Source of the DNA: UBA1431 sp002329665
Lineage (GTDB): Bacteria; Bacillota; Clostridia; Christensenellales; UBA1431
DNA: 64,000 nucleotides
Reading direction: 5' to 3'
Assembly: GCA_040772545.1 (NCBI GenBank)
Contig: JAXGXY010000001.1
Coordinates: forward strand, 868,001-932,000
Positions 24,503 to 33,644 of the stretch are shown here, piece by piece (the first letter of the stretch is position 1; each line of letters begins with the position of its first letter). The notes below the pieces were generated by a model, which saw only the letters and a program-made list of their open reading frames with translations, did no database searches and was not told the origin of the DNA. The position numbers were made by a program, and so were the translations under genes.

Positions 24503-25537
24503 ATGGGCATGGAATTCGTTAAAAGAATACCGACCGCCGACGAGATACGCTCCCGATTGCCCTGTCCCGCCCCCCTGGCGCGGATCAAGCGGGAGCGGGA
24601 CGAAGCGATCAGGCGGGTCTTTACGGGGGAGGACGACAGGTTCCTGCTCATCATCGGCCCGTGTTCGGCGGACAACGAGGACGCCGTCTGCGAATACATC
24701 GCCAGGCTCGCCGCGGTGCAGGAAAAGGTGGAGGACGCTTTGATCGTCATCCCCCGAATCTACACCAACAAGCCGCGCACGACCGGCGAGGGCTACAAGG
24801 GCATGGCCCACCAGCCTGACCCGGGCAAGGACGCGGACCTTTCGGCGGGCATCATCGCGATACGCAGGCTGCACATCCGTGCGCTGGGCGAATTCTTCAT
24901 GCCCGCGGCCGACGAGATGCTCTATCCCGAAAACTACGCCTATCTCGCCGACGTGCTGGCCTATAACGCCGTGGGCGCGCGCTCGGTCGAGGACCAGAAG
25001 CACAGGCTGACCGCGAGCGGTGTCGACACGCCGGTGGGCATGAAGAACCCGACGAGCGGGGACCTCTCCGTCATGCTCAACTCGATCAAAGCGGCGCAGA
25101 TGGGCCACACGTTCATCTACAACGGCTGGGAGGCGAAGACGACGGGGAACCCGTACGCGCATGCGATCCTGCGCGGCGCGGTGGACACGTACGGCCGGAA
25201 CATCCCCAACTACCACTACGAAGACCTCATCAACCTTGCCAAAAGATATCTGGACCTAAAGCTCGAGAACCCGGCCATCATCGTGGACACCAACCACGCC
25301 AACTCGATGAAGCGCTTCTACGAACAGCCGAGGATCGCGCTGGAAGTGCTGGCAAGCAGGAACTACGACGCGGTGCTCAAAAAGACGATAAAAGGCCTGA
25401 TGATCGAGAGCTACCTCGTCGAAGGCCGGCAGCGCGTCGGCGAGAACGTCTACGGCAAATCGATCACGGACGCCTGCCTCGGGTGGGAGGACACAAAGCG
25501 CCTGATCTACGACATCGCGGAAAAGGCGCTCGCTTAG
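24503..25537 (+). CDS. 3-deoxy-7-phosphoheptulonate (DAHP) synthase, AroF/G/H type
   Basis: The first step of the shikimate pathway: phosphoenolpyruvate plus erythrose 4-phosphate. It has 344 residues, normal for the type I-alpha enzymes. IIGPCSADNEDAV near residue 50, NKPRTTGEGYKGMAHQPD near 88, KNPTSGDLSVMLNSIKAA near 185 and the DTNHANSMKR metal/substrate segment near 262 all fit. Members of this group are usually inhibited by an aromatic amino acid; which one cannot be told. A TATAAT at 24442-24447 is a likely -10 box. The 24194-24502 gap is otherwise empty. It is not in an aro operon here. Confidence 0.94.
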   Translation: MGMEFVKRIPTADEIRSRLPCPAPLARIKRERDEAIRRVFTGEDDRFLLIIGPCSADNEDAVCEYIARLAAVQEKVEDALIVIPRIYTNKPRTTGEGYKGMAHQPDPGKDADLSAGIIAIRRLHIRALGEFFMPAADEMLYPENYAYLADVLAYNAVGARSVEDQKHRLTASGVDTPVGMKNPTSGDLSVMLNSIKAAQMGHTFIYNGWEAKTTGNPYAHAILRGAVDTYGRNIPNYHYEDLINLAKRYLDLKLENPAIIVDTNHANSMKRFYEQPRIALEVLASRNYDAVLKKTIKGLMIESYLVEGRQRVGENVYGKSITDACLGWEDTKRLIYDIAEKALA

Positions 25538-25636
25538 CCGGGCAAGTGCCCGGTTTGCATGAAAAGATGTTGCGCTGCGAGGACAATGCGATACGCATGA
25601 CCGACGGATCAATATACGGGGAAGGGCGTTTTTCTT

Positions 25637-26554
25637 ATGCCTGTGATCGAAACCAGGGCGTTGAAAAAGTATTACGGGAAGAACCGGGGCATCGAATCGG
25701 TGGACCTGTCCATCGAGGAAGGCGAGATATTCGGCTTCATCGGCCCCAACGGCGCCGGGAAATCCACCACGATCCGAACGCTTCTCGGCTTCATCAGGGC
25801 GACGGGCGGCGAGGCGCGGATCATGGGGCAGCCCTGCACGGACAAAAACCTCTCGAAGCTGAAGCGGCGGATCGGGTACCTGCCCGCGGAGGCCGGATAC
25901 TATCCGGACATGAAAGTGCGCGAGCTCCTCAATTATTCGGCGAAATACTACGGCGCCAGCGCAAAGAGCCGGATAAACATGCTCACCCAGTACTTCGAAC
26001 TCGATACGAACAGGCCGATAAACGCGCTGTCCTCCGGCAACCGGAAGAAAGTGAGCATCGTGCAGTGCCTGCTTCACGACCCGGAACTGCTCATACTCGA
26101 CGAGCCGACCGGCGGGCTGGACCCGCTAATGCAGGCGAAGTTCTTCGAACTGCTCCTTGAAGAGCATAAGCGCGGGAAAACGATCTTCTTTTCGTCCCAC
26201 ATATTGAGCGAAATGCAGAAGCTCTGCCAGAGGGTCGCCATCATACGGGACGGCGTCATCATCAGCGTGGAGTCGATGGCCTCGCTGAAGGACAACCGGT
26301 ACAAGAAGGTGCGCGTCGTCGTGCGAGAAGGCGCGCCCCCCGTGGCGCTGCGGCTCGGAGGCGCGAAGGACTGCCGGCCGGAGGGCGCGCACGTCAGCTT
26401 CCTTTACAGCGGCGGCGTGAAGGAGCTGATACGCGAACTCGACCGTCTGGACGTGGAGAACTTCTGGGTCGAGGAGCCGGACCTGGAGGAGGTCTTCATG
26501 CATTTCTACAGGAAGGAGGGGGCGGAAAATGAACCTCTACCTTCAGGAAATTAG
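25637..26554 (+). CDS. ABC transporter ATP-binding protein
   Basis: 305 residues. Walker A GPNGAGKST at 36-44, signature region NALSSGNRKKVSI near 135 (SSGN instead of the usual LSGGQ), Walker B LLILDEP near 157, and the switch histidine in FFSSHILSEM. The C-terminal ~85 residues are an extension common in drug/antibiotic-type exporters. It overlaps the permease gene by 26 bases, so the two form one exporter. The substrate is unknown. The TetR gene that converges on the pair (27514) may or may not control it. Confidence 0.92.
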   Translation: MPVIETRALKKYYGKNRGIESVDLSIEEGEIFGFIGPNGAGKSTTIRTLLGFIRATGGEARIMGQPCTDKNLSKLKRRIGYLPAEAGYYPDMKVRELLNYSAKYYGASAKSRINMLTQYFELDTNRPINALSSGNRKKVSIVQCLLHDPELLILDEPTGGLDPLMQAKFFELLLEEHKRGKTIFFSSHILSEMQKLCQRVAIIRDGVIISVESMASLKDNRYKKVRVVVREGAPPVALRLGGAKDCRPEGAHVSFLYSGGVKELIRELDRLDVENFWVEEPDLEEVFMHFYRKEGAENEPLPSGN

Positions 26555-27323
26555 GCAAAACCTCAGATCGCTCGCGATCTGGAGCGTGTGCATCGTAGGG
26601 CTCTTTGCCTTCTCCATGGCCATGTTCCCGACGTTCTCGCTGAACCCGAAGATGCTCAACGACCTCATGAAGTCGTTCCCGAAAGAACTGCTGGACGCGT
26701 TCGGCATCTCGTCCGCGGATTTTTCGAAACCCCTCGACTACATGGCCTACATGTTCCAGTACATACTCATCGCCGTCGGGGCGCAGTCGATCCTTCTGGG
26801 CAGTTCGATCGTTTCCAGGGAGGAAGCGGACGGGACCATCGAGTTCCTCTACGCGAAACCTGTCACCAGGACCTACATCATGACCTCGAAACTGCTGGCC
26901 GGCCTCACGCTCACGGCCCTGCTCAACGCCGTCTTCCTCGGCGCGTCGCTCGGCGTGCTCAACATCGTTTCGACCGGGGTGGATACAGGCACGGTCGCGC
27001 TTCTATGCCTCACTATGCTTCTGGTCCAGCTGATGTTCTTTTCGGCGGGGCTCATCGTATCGATGCTCCCGCGCAGGGCGAGGCGGTTTACGTCCGTATC
27101 GCTGGGCATACTGTTCGCGACGTATTTCCTGGGGATCATGTCCAGCGTGTCCGAATCGCTCGGCGGCCTTCGCTATGTTTCGCCCCTGAAGTATTTCGAC
27201 CCGCCGCAGGTGGTGCACACCGGCGCGCTCGAGCCCGTTTACCTGGTCATCGTGGCCGTTTTCGTCATCGGGAGCGTCGCCGGCTCGTACGCGCTCTACA
27301 GAAGGCGCGACCTCTCGGTGTAG
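26529..27323 (+). CDS. ABC-2 type transporter permease
   Basis: 264 residues with about six membrane helices. The layout is that of the ABC-2 membrane subunit: a first helix near 15-35, a large external segment (40-75), then five helices with the EEADGTIEFLYAKPVTR coupling-helix segment near 98-115, which is typical for ABC exporters that work with a separate ATPase. Its start overlaps the ATPase gene. A half-transporter of this size is expected to dimerise. Confidence 0.88.
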   Translation: MNLYLQEIRQNLRSLAIWSVCIVGLFAFSMAMFPTFSLNPKMLNDLMKSFPKELLDAFGISSADFSKPLDYMAYMFQYILIAVGAQSILLGSSIVSREEADGTIEFLYAKPVTRTYIMTSKLLAGLTLTALLNAVFLGASLGVLNIVSTGVDTGTVALLCLTMLLVQLMFFSAGLIVSMLPRRARRFTSVSLGILFATYFLGIMSSVSESLGGLRYVSPLKYFDPPQVVHTGALEPVYLVIVAVFVIGSVAGSYALYRRRDLSV

Positions 27324-27472
27324 GCGCGTTTCGGCGGCAGGTTCGGCGGTTTGAAAAGCGGGAGAGGGGCAGGAATATTTCAGACATGACGGGGCCGCGC
27401 GAAGCGTATAAAAGAAATGGAGAAGCGTCCGCAAAAAAAGGCCGCGGACGCGCGTTCAGGCACGACGACCTT

Positions 27473-27508
27473 GCGAAACAGCCGGCGTGACGGCTGTTTC
27501 GCTTTTTT
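27473..27508 (+). terminator. Terminator of the ABC exporter operon
   Basis: GCGAAACAGCCG (27473-27484) pairs perfectly with CGGCTGTTTCGC (27491-27502), followed by six T. An upstream second hairpin, GCGTCCGC with GCGGACGC (27425-27451), lies in the same gap. Confidence 0.9.
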
Positions 27509-27513
27509 GGCGG

Positions 27514-28092
27514 TCAGAGCAGCCTGTCGACCGCGTAGCGGATGTACTGCAGGCGGCGCCTCGGGTCGATGAGGTCCACCCCCTCAAAATCGTCGTATAT
27601 GCCGGGGAGCAGCATGCCGGGGAGCAGTACGGCGGAAAAGACCTGCGAGACGCTCATTTCCACGGCGTCGCGGTCCGCATCGCCGTCTTCGCTCAACTCG
27701 TTAACGACGCGCCGCATGAAGGATTGGACCCGCCGGAGCACGAGGCTGTTCAGTCCCGACTGCATGAGCGATCCGATGAACGCCTCCGGCGTTTCGTTGT
27801 AGGTCAGGGCGCCTTCGAGCAGCATGTTCAGGCCATAGACCAGGCGGTCCCTGGTGTCCATGTCGTCGGATTCTTCGAGCGCGTCCCAGTCGAAAGCCCT
27901 GTTGATAAGCGTTTCAGCGGCCTTGCCCAACAGGTTTTCCTTGCTGCGGAAATAGTAGTTGATCGAAGCGATGTTCACGCCGGCCTTCCGGGCGATTGCC
28001 CGCGTCGTCGCGCCGCCGAGGCCGTCCGTTTCCAGGGATTCGACCGCCGCGTCGAGTATCCGGTCGTAGGCGGCGTTGTGCTTGCCCTGCAT
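27514..28092 (-). CDS. TetR family transcriptional regulator
   Basis: 192 residues. The N-terminal helix-turn-helix is at about 25-55 (TTRAIARKAGVNIASINYYF, then RSKENL), which closely resembles the DNA-binding part of the other TetR in this window. The C-terminal part is an unclassified helical domain. It converges with the ABC exporter and diverges from the sugar-transferase operon; its target is not obvious and no clear palindrome stands out upstream. The start codon at 28092 follows GGAGG. Confidence 0.86.
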   Translation of the reverse strand: MQGKHNAAYDRILDAAVESLETDGLGGATTRAIARKAGVNIASINYYFRSKENLLGKAAETLINRAFDWDALEESDDMDTRDRLVYGLNMLLEGALTYNETPEAFIGSLMQSGLNSLVLRRVQSFMRRVVNELSEDGDADRDAVEMSVSQVFSAVLLPGMLLPGIYDDFEGVDLIDPRRRLQYIRYAVDRLL

Positions 28093-28274
28093 TTTGCTGC
28101 CCTCCTTTCATCCCTTTGAGTTAATCATACTTTAAAACATGTGATTAATAAACAGCGAAATTCGTAAAATCGGGAGGATTTATAAAAATTATTCGTGTTT
28201 TTGCAGGGGCGGGAGGGGTTTTGCGCCGGCGTCCCGGCGAAAACCGGTTCCATACCGATTCGCTCCGTTCAAGC

Positions 28275-28303
28275 TTGCATATGTGGGGCCGGTGCTCTAT
28301 AAT
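28275..28303 (+). promoter_or_regulatory. Promoter of the glycan operon
   Basis: TTGCAT (28275-28280), a 17-base spacer and TATAAT (28298-28303). A TTCCCTC-TGG-GAGGGAA hairpin (28332-28348) lies in the leader. Nothing else is seen between 28093 and 28372. Confidence 0.78.
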
Positions 28304-28372
28304 GTTGCTGTATTGTTGCGGCCGGGCGGCCTTCCCTCTGGGAGGGAACAGAATCGTATCGGAGCGTAGGAT

Positions 28373-29512
28373 ATGATACCGTATAACATGCCGATTTTTG
28401 TCCCCGGTATGCTGGAAAACATGCGGCAGGCGTGCGAGGTCAACAGGAAAGTAAGCGGCGACGGCCCTTTTACGAAAAAGGCGAGCAAATGGCTGGAGGA
28501 ACTTACCGGCGCCCCGAAGGTGCTGTTGACCACGTCGTGTAGCCACGCGCTGGACATGATGGCCGTGTTGTGCGGAATAGGGCCGGGCGACGAGGTGATC
28601 ATCCCGTCCTACAACTTCCCCTCGGCGGCAAACGCGTTCGTGCTGCGGGGCGCGACCTGCGTCTTCGTGGACATACGGCCCGATACGATGAACATCGACG
28701 AAACGCTGATAGAGCACGCGATCACGTCCCGGACCAAGGCGATCTGCGTAATTCATTACGCCGGCGTCGCCTGCGAGATGGACGCGATCGAAAGCATCGC
28801 GAGGCGCCACGGCCTTTTCCTGCTCGAGGACGCGGCGCAGGGAATGCTCTCGGCGTACAACGGCAGGCCGCTGGGAACCCTGGGCGACATGGGGGCCTAC
28901 AGCTTCCACGAGACCAAGAATTTTTCGATGGGCGAGGGCGGGTGCCTCATACTGACCGACGCCGGGTACCAGCTGCCTGCCGAGATGCTCAGGGAAAAGG
29001 GCACGGACCGGAGCCGGTTCTTCCGCGGCGAGGTGGACAAGTACAACTGGCAGACCATGGGCTCGAGCTATCTGCCCAGCGAGATCAACGCGGCCTGTCT
29101 CTGCGCGCAGCTGGACATCGCCCATAAGATCACCGCCCGGCGCCTTCAAATATGGCGCGCGTACCACGACGGGCTTTTCGACCTGCAGGCCGAAGGCCGT
29201 ATAGAGCTGCCGGCGGTCCCGCCCGAATGCAGGAGCAACGGGCATATCTTCTTTATAAAGTGCCGCGACATTCAGGAAAGGACGGGATTCATCGCCCATA
29301 TGAGAGGCAGGGGCGTAACGGCGGTGTTCCATTACGTTCCCCTGCACGATTCGCCGGCGGGCAGGAAGTACGGGCGTTTCCACGGGGAGGACAGGTTCAC
29401 CACGGCCGAAAGCGAGCGCCTGGTCCGCCTGCCGCTCTACTATGAACTGCAGGACGCGCAGGTGGAGTACGTGATCGGATGCGTGCGCGAGTTCTTTTTG
29501 AAGGCGTCCTGA
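28373..29512 (+). CDS. Sugar nucleotide aminotransferase, WecE/RffA-like (dTDP-4-oxo-6-deoxyhexose)
   Basis: A DegT/DnrJ/EryC1-type PLP aminotransferase of 379 residues. The likely reaction is transfer of an amino group to the 4-keto group of dTDP-4-oxo-6-deoxyglucose to give dTDP-Fuc4N, as in E. coli WecE, which it matches over most of its length from memory (IRPDTMNIDETLIE, HYAGVACEMD, LEDAAQG, FFRGEVDKY). The PLP lysine is K182 in SFHETKN. As first gene of a six-to-seven gene operon with a lipid-sugar transferase and flippase-like proteins, it should supply the amino sugar. rmlA and rmlB, needed for the dTDP precursor, are not in the window. Confidence 0.9.
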   Translation: MIPYNMPIFVPGMLENMRQACEVNRKVSGDGPFTKKASKWLEELTGAPKVLLTTSCSHALDMMAVLCGIGPGDEVIIPSYNFPSAANAFVLRGATCVFVDIRPDTMNIDETLIEHAITSRTKAICVIHYAGVACEMDAIESIARRHGLFLLEDAAQGMLSAYNGRPLGTLGDMGAYSFHETKNFSMGEGGCLILTDAGYQLPAEMLREKGTDRSRFFRGEVDKYNWQTMGSSYLPSEINAACLCAQLDIAHKITARRLQIWRAYHDGLFDLQAEGRIELPAVPPECRSNGHIFFIKCRDIQERTGFIAHMRGRGVTAVFHYVPLHDSPAGRKYGRFHGEDRFTTAESERLVRLPLYYELQDAQVEYVIGCVREFFLKAS

Positions 29513-29664
29513 GCGAAAACGACGGCTGTCCGCAGGGTTCGTTACAGGGCCGGGCAACAGGGCAGAATTAAGGTAAGGGAACATCCGGGCGGGCTGACGG
29601 GCATACCGATGGCCCGCAAATAGTATCGCCGGGGCATTTCATCCCCGCAGGGAGGCAAGCACTA

Positions 29665-30639
29665 TTGGAGAAACTCTCTTTCGTGGTCCCCGTTTACAAT
29701 TCTGAAAACACAGTCGGCCTGGTGGCCGACAGGATCGCCGCGATGGTGGAGGCCCTTCAAACGCCTTACGACTATGAGGTGATCCTGATAAACGACGGCA
29801 GCAGCGACGGGTCCTACGCGGTATGCAGGGAAACCGCGAAAAAAAACGCCCACGTTACCGCGCTCGATTTTTCCCGCAATTTCGGCCAGGCCAACGCCAT
29901 CATGGCGGGGTTCAGGAAGGTGAAGGGCGACTATGTGGTCTGCCTCGACGACGACCTTCAGACGCCGCCCGAGGAAGTGCCGCTGTTGCTCGACAAGCTG
30001 ATCGACGGCGGTTTCGACCTCGTGTACGGCCATTACGCGCACAAGAAGCACAGCTTTTTCAGGAATTTCGGGTCCCGCGTCAACGCGTTCATGCAGACCG
30101 TCATGCTGGACAAGCCCAAAAGCATCGCGACGTCGAGTTTCTTCATCGCCCGCCGGTTCGTGGTCGACGAGGTCGCCCGGTACGACAAGCCGTTCCCCTA
30201 CATCCCCGGCCTGTGCCTGCAGGTGACGCGCAACGTGGGCAACGTCGTCGTCCGGCACGACCCGCGCACCGTCGGCAGGTCGGGCTACACCTTCCGCAAG
30301 CTGATGCGCCTCTGGCTCAACGGATTCACCAATTTTTCAGTCAAACCGCTAAGGTGGGCGACGGTCCTCGGAACCCTCTTCGCGTTCGCGGCCCTCATCC
30401 TGATGGCCGTGGTGTTCATCAGGAGCCTGGTCGGTCCCTCGTCGGTGGCCGGGTGGAGTTCCACCATCATCAGCGTGCTGTTCCTGGGCGGGGTGCAGCT
30501 CCTCTCCATAGGCCTCCTGGGCGAGTATATCGGCCGCATCTACCTCAGCATCAACAAGACGCCGCAGTACGTCGTGAAAGACAGCGTCGACGGCCCCGAG
30601 GACGGGCAAGACGGCGAAGGAACGGGGGGGGCCCGGTGA
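29665..30639 (+). CDS. Glycosyltransferase family 2, ArnC/GtrB-like polyprenyl-phosphate sugar transferase
   Basis: 324 residues. The GT-A domain covers 1-225: VVPVYNSE at 7-14, NDGSSDGS at 43-50 and the catalytic-metal DDD at 95-97 with the LDDDLQTPPEE signature. Two membrane helices follow (about 232-253 and 266-287), ending in GLLGEYIGRIY, a hallmark of undecaprenyl-phosphate transferases such as ArnC, GtrB and CsbB. The expected product is undecaprenyl-phosphate sugar on the cytoplasmic face. The start is TTG at 29665, with AGGGAGG nine to ten bases upstream. The last codons overlap the acetyltransferase start by four bases. Confidence 0.9.
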   Translation: MEKLSFVVPVYNSENTVGLVADRIAAMVEALQTPYDYEVILINDGSSDGSYAVCRETAKKNAHVTALDFSRNFGQANAIMAGFRKVKGDYVVCLDDDLQTPPEEVPLLLDKLIDGGFDLVYGHYAHKKHSFFRNFGSRVNAFMQTVMLDKPKSIATSSFFIARRFVVDEVARYDKPFPYIPGLCLQVTRNVGNVVVRHDPRTVGRSGYTFRKLMRLWLNGFTNFSVKPLRWATVLGTLFAFAALILMAVVFIRSLVGPSSVAGWSSTIISVLFLGGVQLLSIGLLGEYIGRIYLSINKTPQYVVKDSVDGPEDGQDGEGTGGAR

Positions 30640-31205
30640 AAGCTTTCCTGCTCGAAGCCGTACGCCGCTTCGTCCAGATGGTGTTCGGCATCCAGCTGTT
30701 CAACCTGCCCGGGCTCGCGTTCATCAGGAACGCCGCGTTCCGCTGCGTTTTCAGGATCGGGAGCCGGCCCATAATCGAGGAGAAGGTGTGCCTCTACCAC
30801 GCGCACAGGAGTTCCGGGCGCATTCGCATAGGCAGGCGCGTGCTCCTGGCGCGGGGCGTTTCCATCGACTACACGGGCGACGTGACGGTGGAGGACGACG
30901 TTTGGTTTTCGCTGGGCAGCGTGGTGCTCACCCACATCCACAAACTCGACGGGCACCGCACGCTGGGCAGGAAGAAGAAGGTCGAGCCCTGCGGCGTCGT
31001 CTTTAAAAAACGGTGCTGGATCGGCGCGAACGCCGTGATACTGCCCCGCGTATCCCGCGTCGGCGAAGACGCGGTGGTCGGCGCGGGCGCGGTGGTCACC
31101 CGCGACGTCCCCGACAGGGCGATCGTGGCCGGGAACCCGGCGCGGGTCATCCGCATCATGGACAGCGAGGAATTGAAGATTGAATCTGCCCGAACCCAAA
31201 CCTAA
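30636..31205 (+). CDS. Hexapeptide-repeat acyltransferase
   Basis: 189 residues. The C-terminal half (about 60-180) is a left-handed beta helix: RIRIGRRVLLARGVSIDYTG, VTVEDDVWFSLGSVVLTHIH (catalytic His type), then WIGANAVILPRV and VGAGAVVTRDVPDRAIVAGNPARVI, the O-/N-acetyltransferase ending. The first ~45 residues may be amphipathic or hydrophobic. It starts with GTG at 30636, overlapping the GT2 stop. In this operon it could N-acetylate the amino sugar made by the aminotransferase (Fuc4N to Fuc4NAc) or acetylate the lipid-linked sugar. This is inference from position. Confidence 0.85.
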   Translation: MKAFLLEAVRRFVQMVFGIQLFNLPGLAFIRNAAFRCVFRIGSRPIIEEKVCLYHAHRSSGRIRIGRRVLLARGVSIDYTGDVTVEDDVWFSLGSVVLTHIHKLDGHRTLGRKKKVEPCGVVFKKRCWIGANAVILPRVSRVGEDAVVGAGAVVTRDVPDRAIVAGNPARVIRIMDSEELKIESARTQT

Positions 31206-31572
31206 GGCGGACGCAAAACGAAAGACATCCCACAAGCACCTGCTGTGGCTCCATCTGAATATCCTTTTGTATTCGGCAGTGGGCGTTTTGAGCAAGCTTG
31301 CAGCCAACGCGGCCAACGAGCGGGGCCTGTTTTCGTGGGCGGTCGCCGGCTATACCGCCGTGATGCTCGCGGTCCTCGCGGTGTACGCTTTTTTCTACCA
31401 GAAACTCATCAAGGTGATGGATCTTACGGTCGCCTACGCAAACAGGTCGATCCTGACCATGTGGACGCTGGTCTGGGCGGCGCTGTTTTTTCATGAGCCG
31501 ATCACGGCGGGCAACCTCGCCGGCTCGGCCCTGATCGCGGGCGGGATATGGCTGGTGGTGCAGAGTGAATAG
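31180..31572 (+). CDS. Half-size EamA/SMR-type transporter (ArnE/ArnF-like), first of a pair
   Basis: 130 residues, a basic tail (KPKADAKRKTSHKH) followed by four predicted membrane helices: about 21-42, 51-73, 81-100 and 109-127. The fold is that of small multidrug resistance proteins; ArnE/ArnF, which flip undecaprenyl-phosphate-aminoarabinose, are the closest functional parallel. TTG start at 31180, overlapping the acyltransferase gene by 26 bases. Together with the next gene it would make a heterodimer with eight helices. Confidence 0.75.
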   Translation: MNLPEPKPKADAKRKTSHKHLLWLHLNILLYSAVGVLSKLAANAANERGLFSWAVAGYTAVMLAVLAVYAFFYQKLIKVMDLTVAYANRSILTMWTLVWAALFFHEPITAGNLAGSALIAGGIWLVVQSE

Positions 31573-31909
31573 CACGGCGTCGGTTTTGATATTCATCGCG
31601 GGGGCGTTCATCACGGCCGTCTCCCAGACGATGCTGAAAGTGAGCGCCAACAGGGAGCACGCGAAACGCGCGGGGGAATACTTAAACCCTCTCGTGCTCG
31701 GTTCCTACGCGCTGTTCGTGCTGGTCCTCGCGATGAACATCATCGGCTACCGGTGGATCGAATACAAGTACGGCAGCATCATCAACTGCCTGTCCTACGT
31801 ATTCATCATGCTGCTGGGCTTCGGTTTCCTGAAGGAAAGGGTCACGTGGCAAAAGATCGCCGGCAACCTCATCATCATCCTCGGGATCGTCGTATTCACA
31901 CTGTTTTAG
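31565..31909 (+). CDS. Half-size EamA/SMR-type transporter (ArnE/ArnF-like), second of a pair
   Basis: 114 residues, four predicted membrane helices with almost no soluble part: SVLIFIAGAFITAVSQTMLK near 6-25, LVLGSYALFVLVLAMNII near 43-62, then a GSIINCLSYVFIMLLGFGF helix and a final IAGNLIIILGIVVFTLF helix. A conserved-type lysine ends helix 1 and Y/E residues lie in the second loop. It starts with GTG inside the preceding gene (8-base overlap), so both halves are translated together. The likely role is to move the lipid-linked sugar across the membrane; not proven. Confidence 0.75.
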   Translation: MNSTASVLIFIAGAFITAVSQTMLKVSANREHAKRAGEYLNPLVLGSYALFVLVLAMNIIGYRWIEYKYGSIINCLSYVFIMLLGFGFLKERVTWQKIAGNLIIILGIVVFTLF

Positions 31910-31928
31910 CGGGAGAAAGCGGGAAGGC

Positions 31929-33644
31929 ATGGACACACTGGCGCAAAACCCGGAAACGAAGCGTTCGACCTGGAAAAACCTGCTTGAGGCGGGGGCGATC
32001 ACCCTTGCCGTGATGGCGTTGACGGCACTGATATTGGGGGCCCAGTACCAGCTCAACGACGACTACGCGATGTGCCTTACGGTGTCCGGCGCCTACGGCG
32101 TCCCGGGCGAGCACATGATCTTCTCCAGCTCGGTACTGGGCGTGGTGCTCAAGGCGCTCTTTTCGGCCGCGCCCGCCGTCAACTGGTACGGCTGGATGCA
32201 TTTTGCGATCCTGTTTCTTTCAGGGACCGCCTTTTCGTTCCTCATCCTCGAAACCGTTCCGGGAAAACTGCGCTACCTCATCGCGCTGGCGTTTGCCGGG
32301 ACGGCGCTCGTGCCCGACATCCTGTATATGCAGTTCACGATGCAGGCCTATTTTTGCCTCGCGGCGGGGTTCGCCCTTTTCGCCTTCGCGTTTTTGAAGG
32401 AAGGAAAAAAGAAAAAACGCGCCGCCATGCTTGTTTGCGCGGCGCTCTTCTGCCTTCTTGGCGTCATGGTGCGCGACAAGACCGTGCTGACCATCCTGCC
32501 TTTTTTCCTGGCGGTATCCGCGTACAGGCTTTACAAAAAAGACTGGCGGCCGGCCGCGTGGCTGGCGGTGACCTGCGTGCTGTGCGCGGGGGCGATGTGG
32601 GCCGACGCCAACGCCTACCGGTCGAATCGGTGGCAGGACTACTTCGCGTACAACTCGGCGAGGTCGTCGCTGCTGGACATGCCCCGCCTGGACTACGACG
32701 CAAACAGGGAAGTGTTCGAAAAGGCCGGATGGAGCGAAAACGACTACGAAATGTTCTACCACTGGTACCTTGCGGACGAGGAGACCTTCTCGACCGAGAA
32801 GCTCGAAGCCATCCGCGGGGACGCGGCGGGGCCTTCGCTCACGATACCGTACGTCATCTCGGACTTCGTCCACGACATGTATTCCGTTTTGATCTTCTTT
32901 CCCTTCTGCATCCTGGCGCTCTGTCTCGCGCTCTGTCTCATGACCCGCAAAAAGCACCTGCTGCCTTCCATTGTCGCGGCCTCGGCGGTCTTGGTGCACG
33001 TCGGCTTCATCATACTCAGGCGCGCCCCGATCCGCACGGTATATCCGCATTACGTGCTGGGGATACTCTTACTGCTGCTGCTCGCCGACTATACCGCGTT
33101 CAGGCCGGTGCTCAGAAGGCGGGACGCGAAAGGCCCTTCGGGAAGGAGGAACGCCTTCGCGTCGGTGGTAGTGGGATTCGTTGCGGTGTCCATGCTGCTT
33201 ATGAACACGGTCCTCGCAAGCGACCGGGCCTCGGCGGGGACGGACAGGTACGCGTATATCCGGGAGCTTGACCGGTATATCGCGGGCAACAAGGACAAAC
33301 TCTTTTTGAGTTCCGTCAGTGCGGCGAGCGACCGCTACAGCGCCTACAGCGTGTTCTACGCGCCCGAAAGGGGAATGTTCGAAAACTTCATCATACTCGG
33401 CGGGTGGAACACGAAGACCCCCAGGTACTACGAGTTCATGGAGGAACACGGGATCGAAAATCCATTTTTAAGCCTGCTAAACGACAACGAGTATCTCGTC
33501 GAGATCGGGGAGCCCACGCTGATTCAGCAGTATCTGCTGGAAAAATTCGGGATACGGACCGAGGCGGCGGTGGTCGAGAGTTTCGACCGCCTGAACGTGT
33601 ACAAAATACGCATTGCTTCTGAAGATGATAAAAACAGCGACTGA
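31929..33644 (+). CDS. Polytopic membrane protein, GT-C-like glycosyltransferase candidate
   Basis: 571 residues. About ten or more membrane helices span 20-410, followed by a soluble C-terminal domain (~430-571) that ends the protein. The first external loop right after helix 1 has LNDDYAM (D44, D45), the place and acidic pair expected of the catalytic residues in GT-C enzymes that use polyprenyl-phosphate sugars. I recognise no named family. The gene overlaps the next one, a second GT-C-like protein. The acceptor (teichoic acid, glycan or protein) is unknown. Confidence 0.6.
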   Translation: MDTLAQNPETKRSTWKNLLEAGAITLAVMALTALILGAQYQLNDDYAMCLTVSGAYGVPGEHMIFSSSVLGVVLKALFSAAPAVNWYGWMHFAILFLSGTAFSFLILETVPGKLRYLIALAFAGTALVPDILYMQFTMQAYFCLAAGFALFAFAFLKEGKKKKRAAMLVCAALFCLLGVMVRDKTVLTILPFFLAVSAYRLYKKDWRPAAWLAVTCVLCAGAMWADANAYRSNRWQDYFAYNSARSSLLDMPRLDYDANREVFEKAGWSENDYEMFYHWYLADEETFSTEKLEAIRGDAAGPSLTIPYVISDFVHDMYSVLIFFPFCILALCLALCLMTRKKHLLPSIVAASAVLVHVGFIILRRAPIRTVYPHYVLGILLLLLLADYTAFRPVLRRRDAKGPSGRRNAFASVVVGFVAVSMLLMNTVLASDRASAGTDRYAYIRELDRYIAGNKDKLFLSSVSAASDRYSAYSVFYAPERGMFENFIILGGWNTKTPRYYEFMEEHGIENPFLSLLNDNEYLVEIGEPTLIQQYLLEKFGIRTEAAVVESFDRLNVYKIRIASEDDKNSD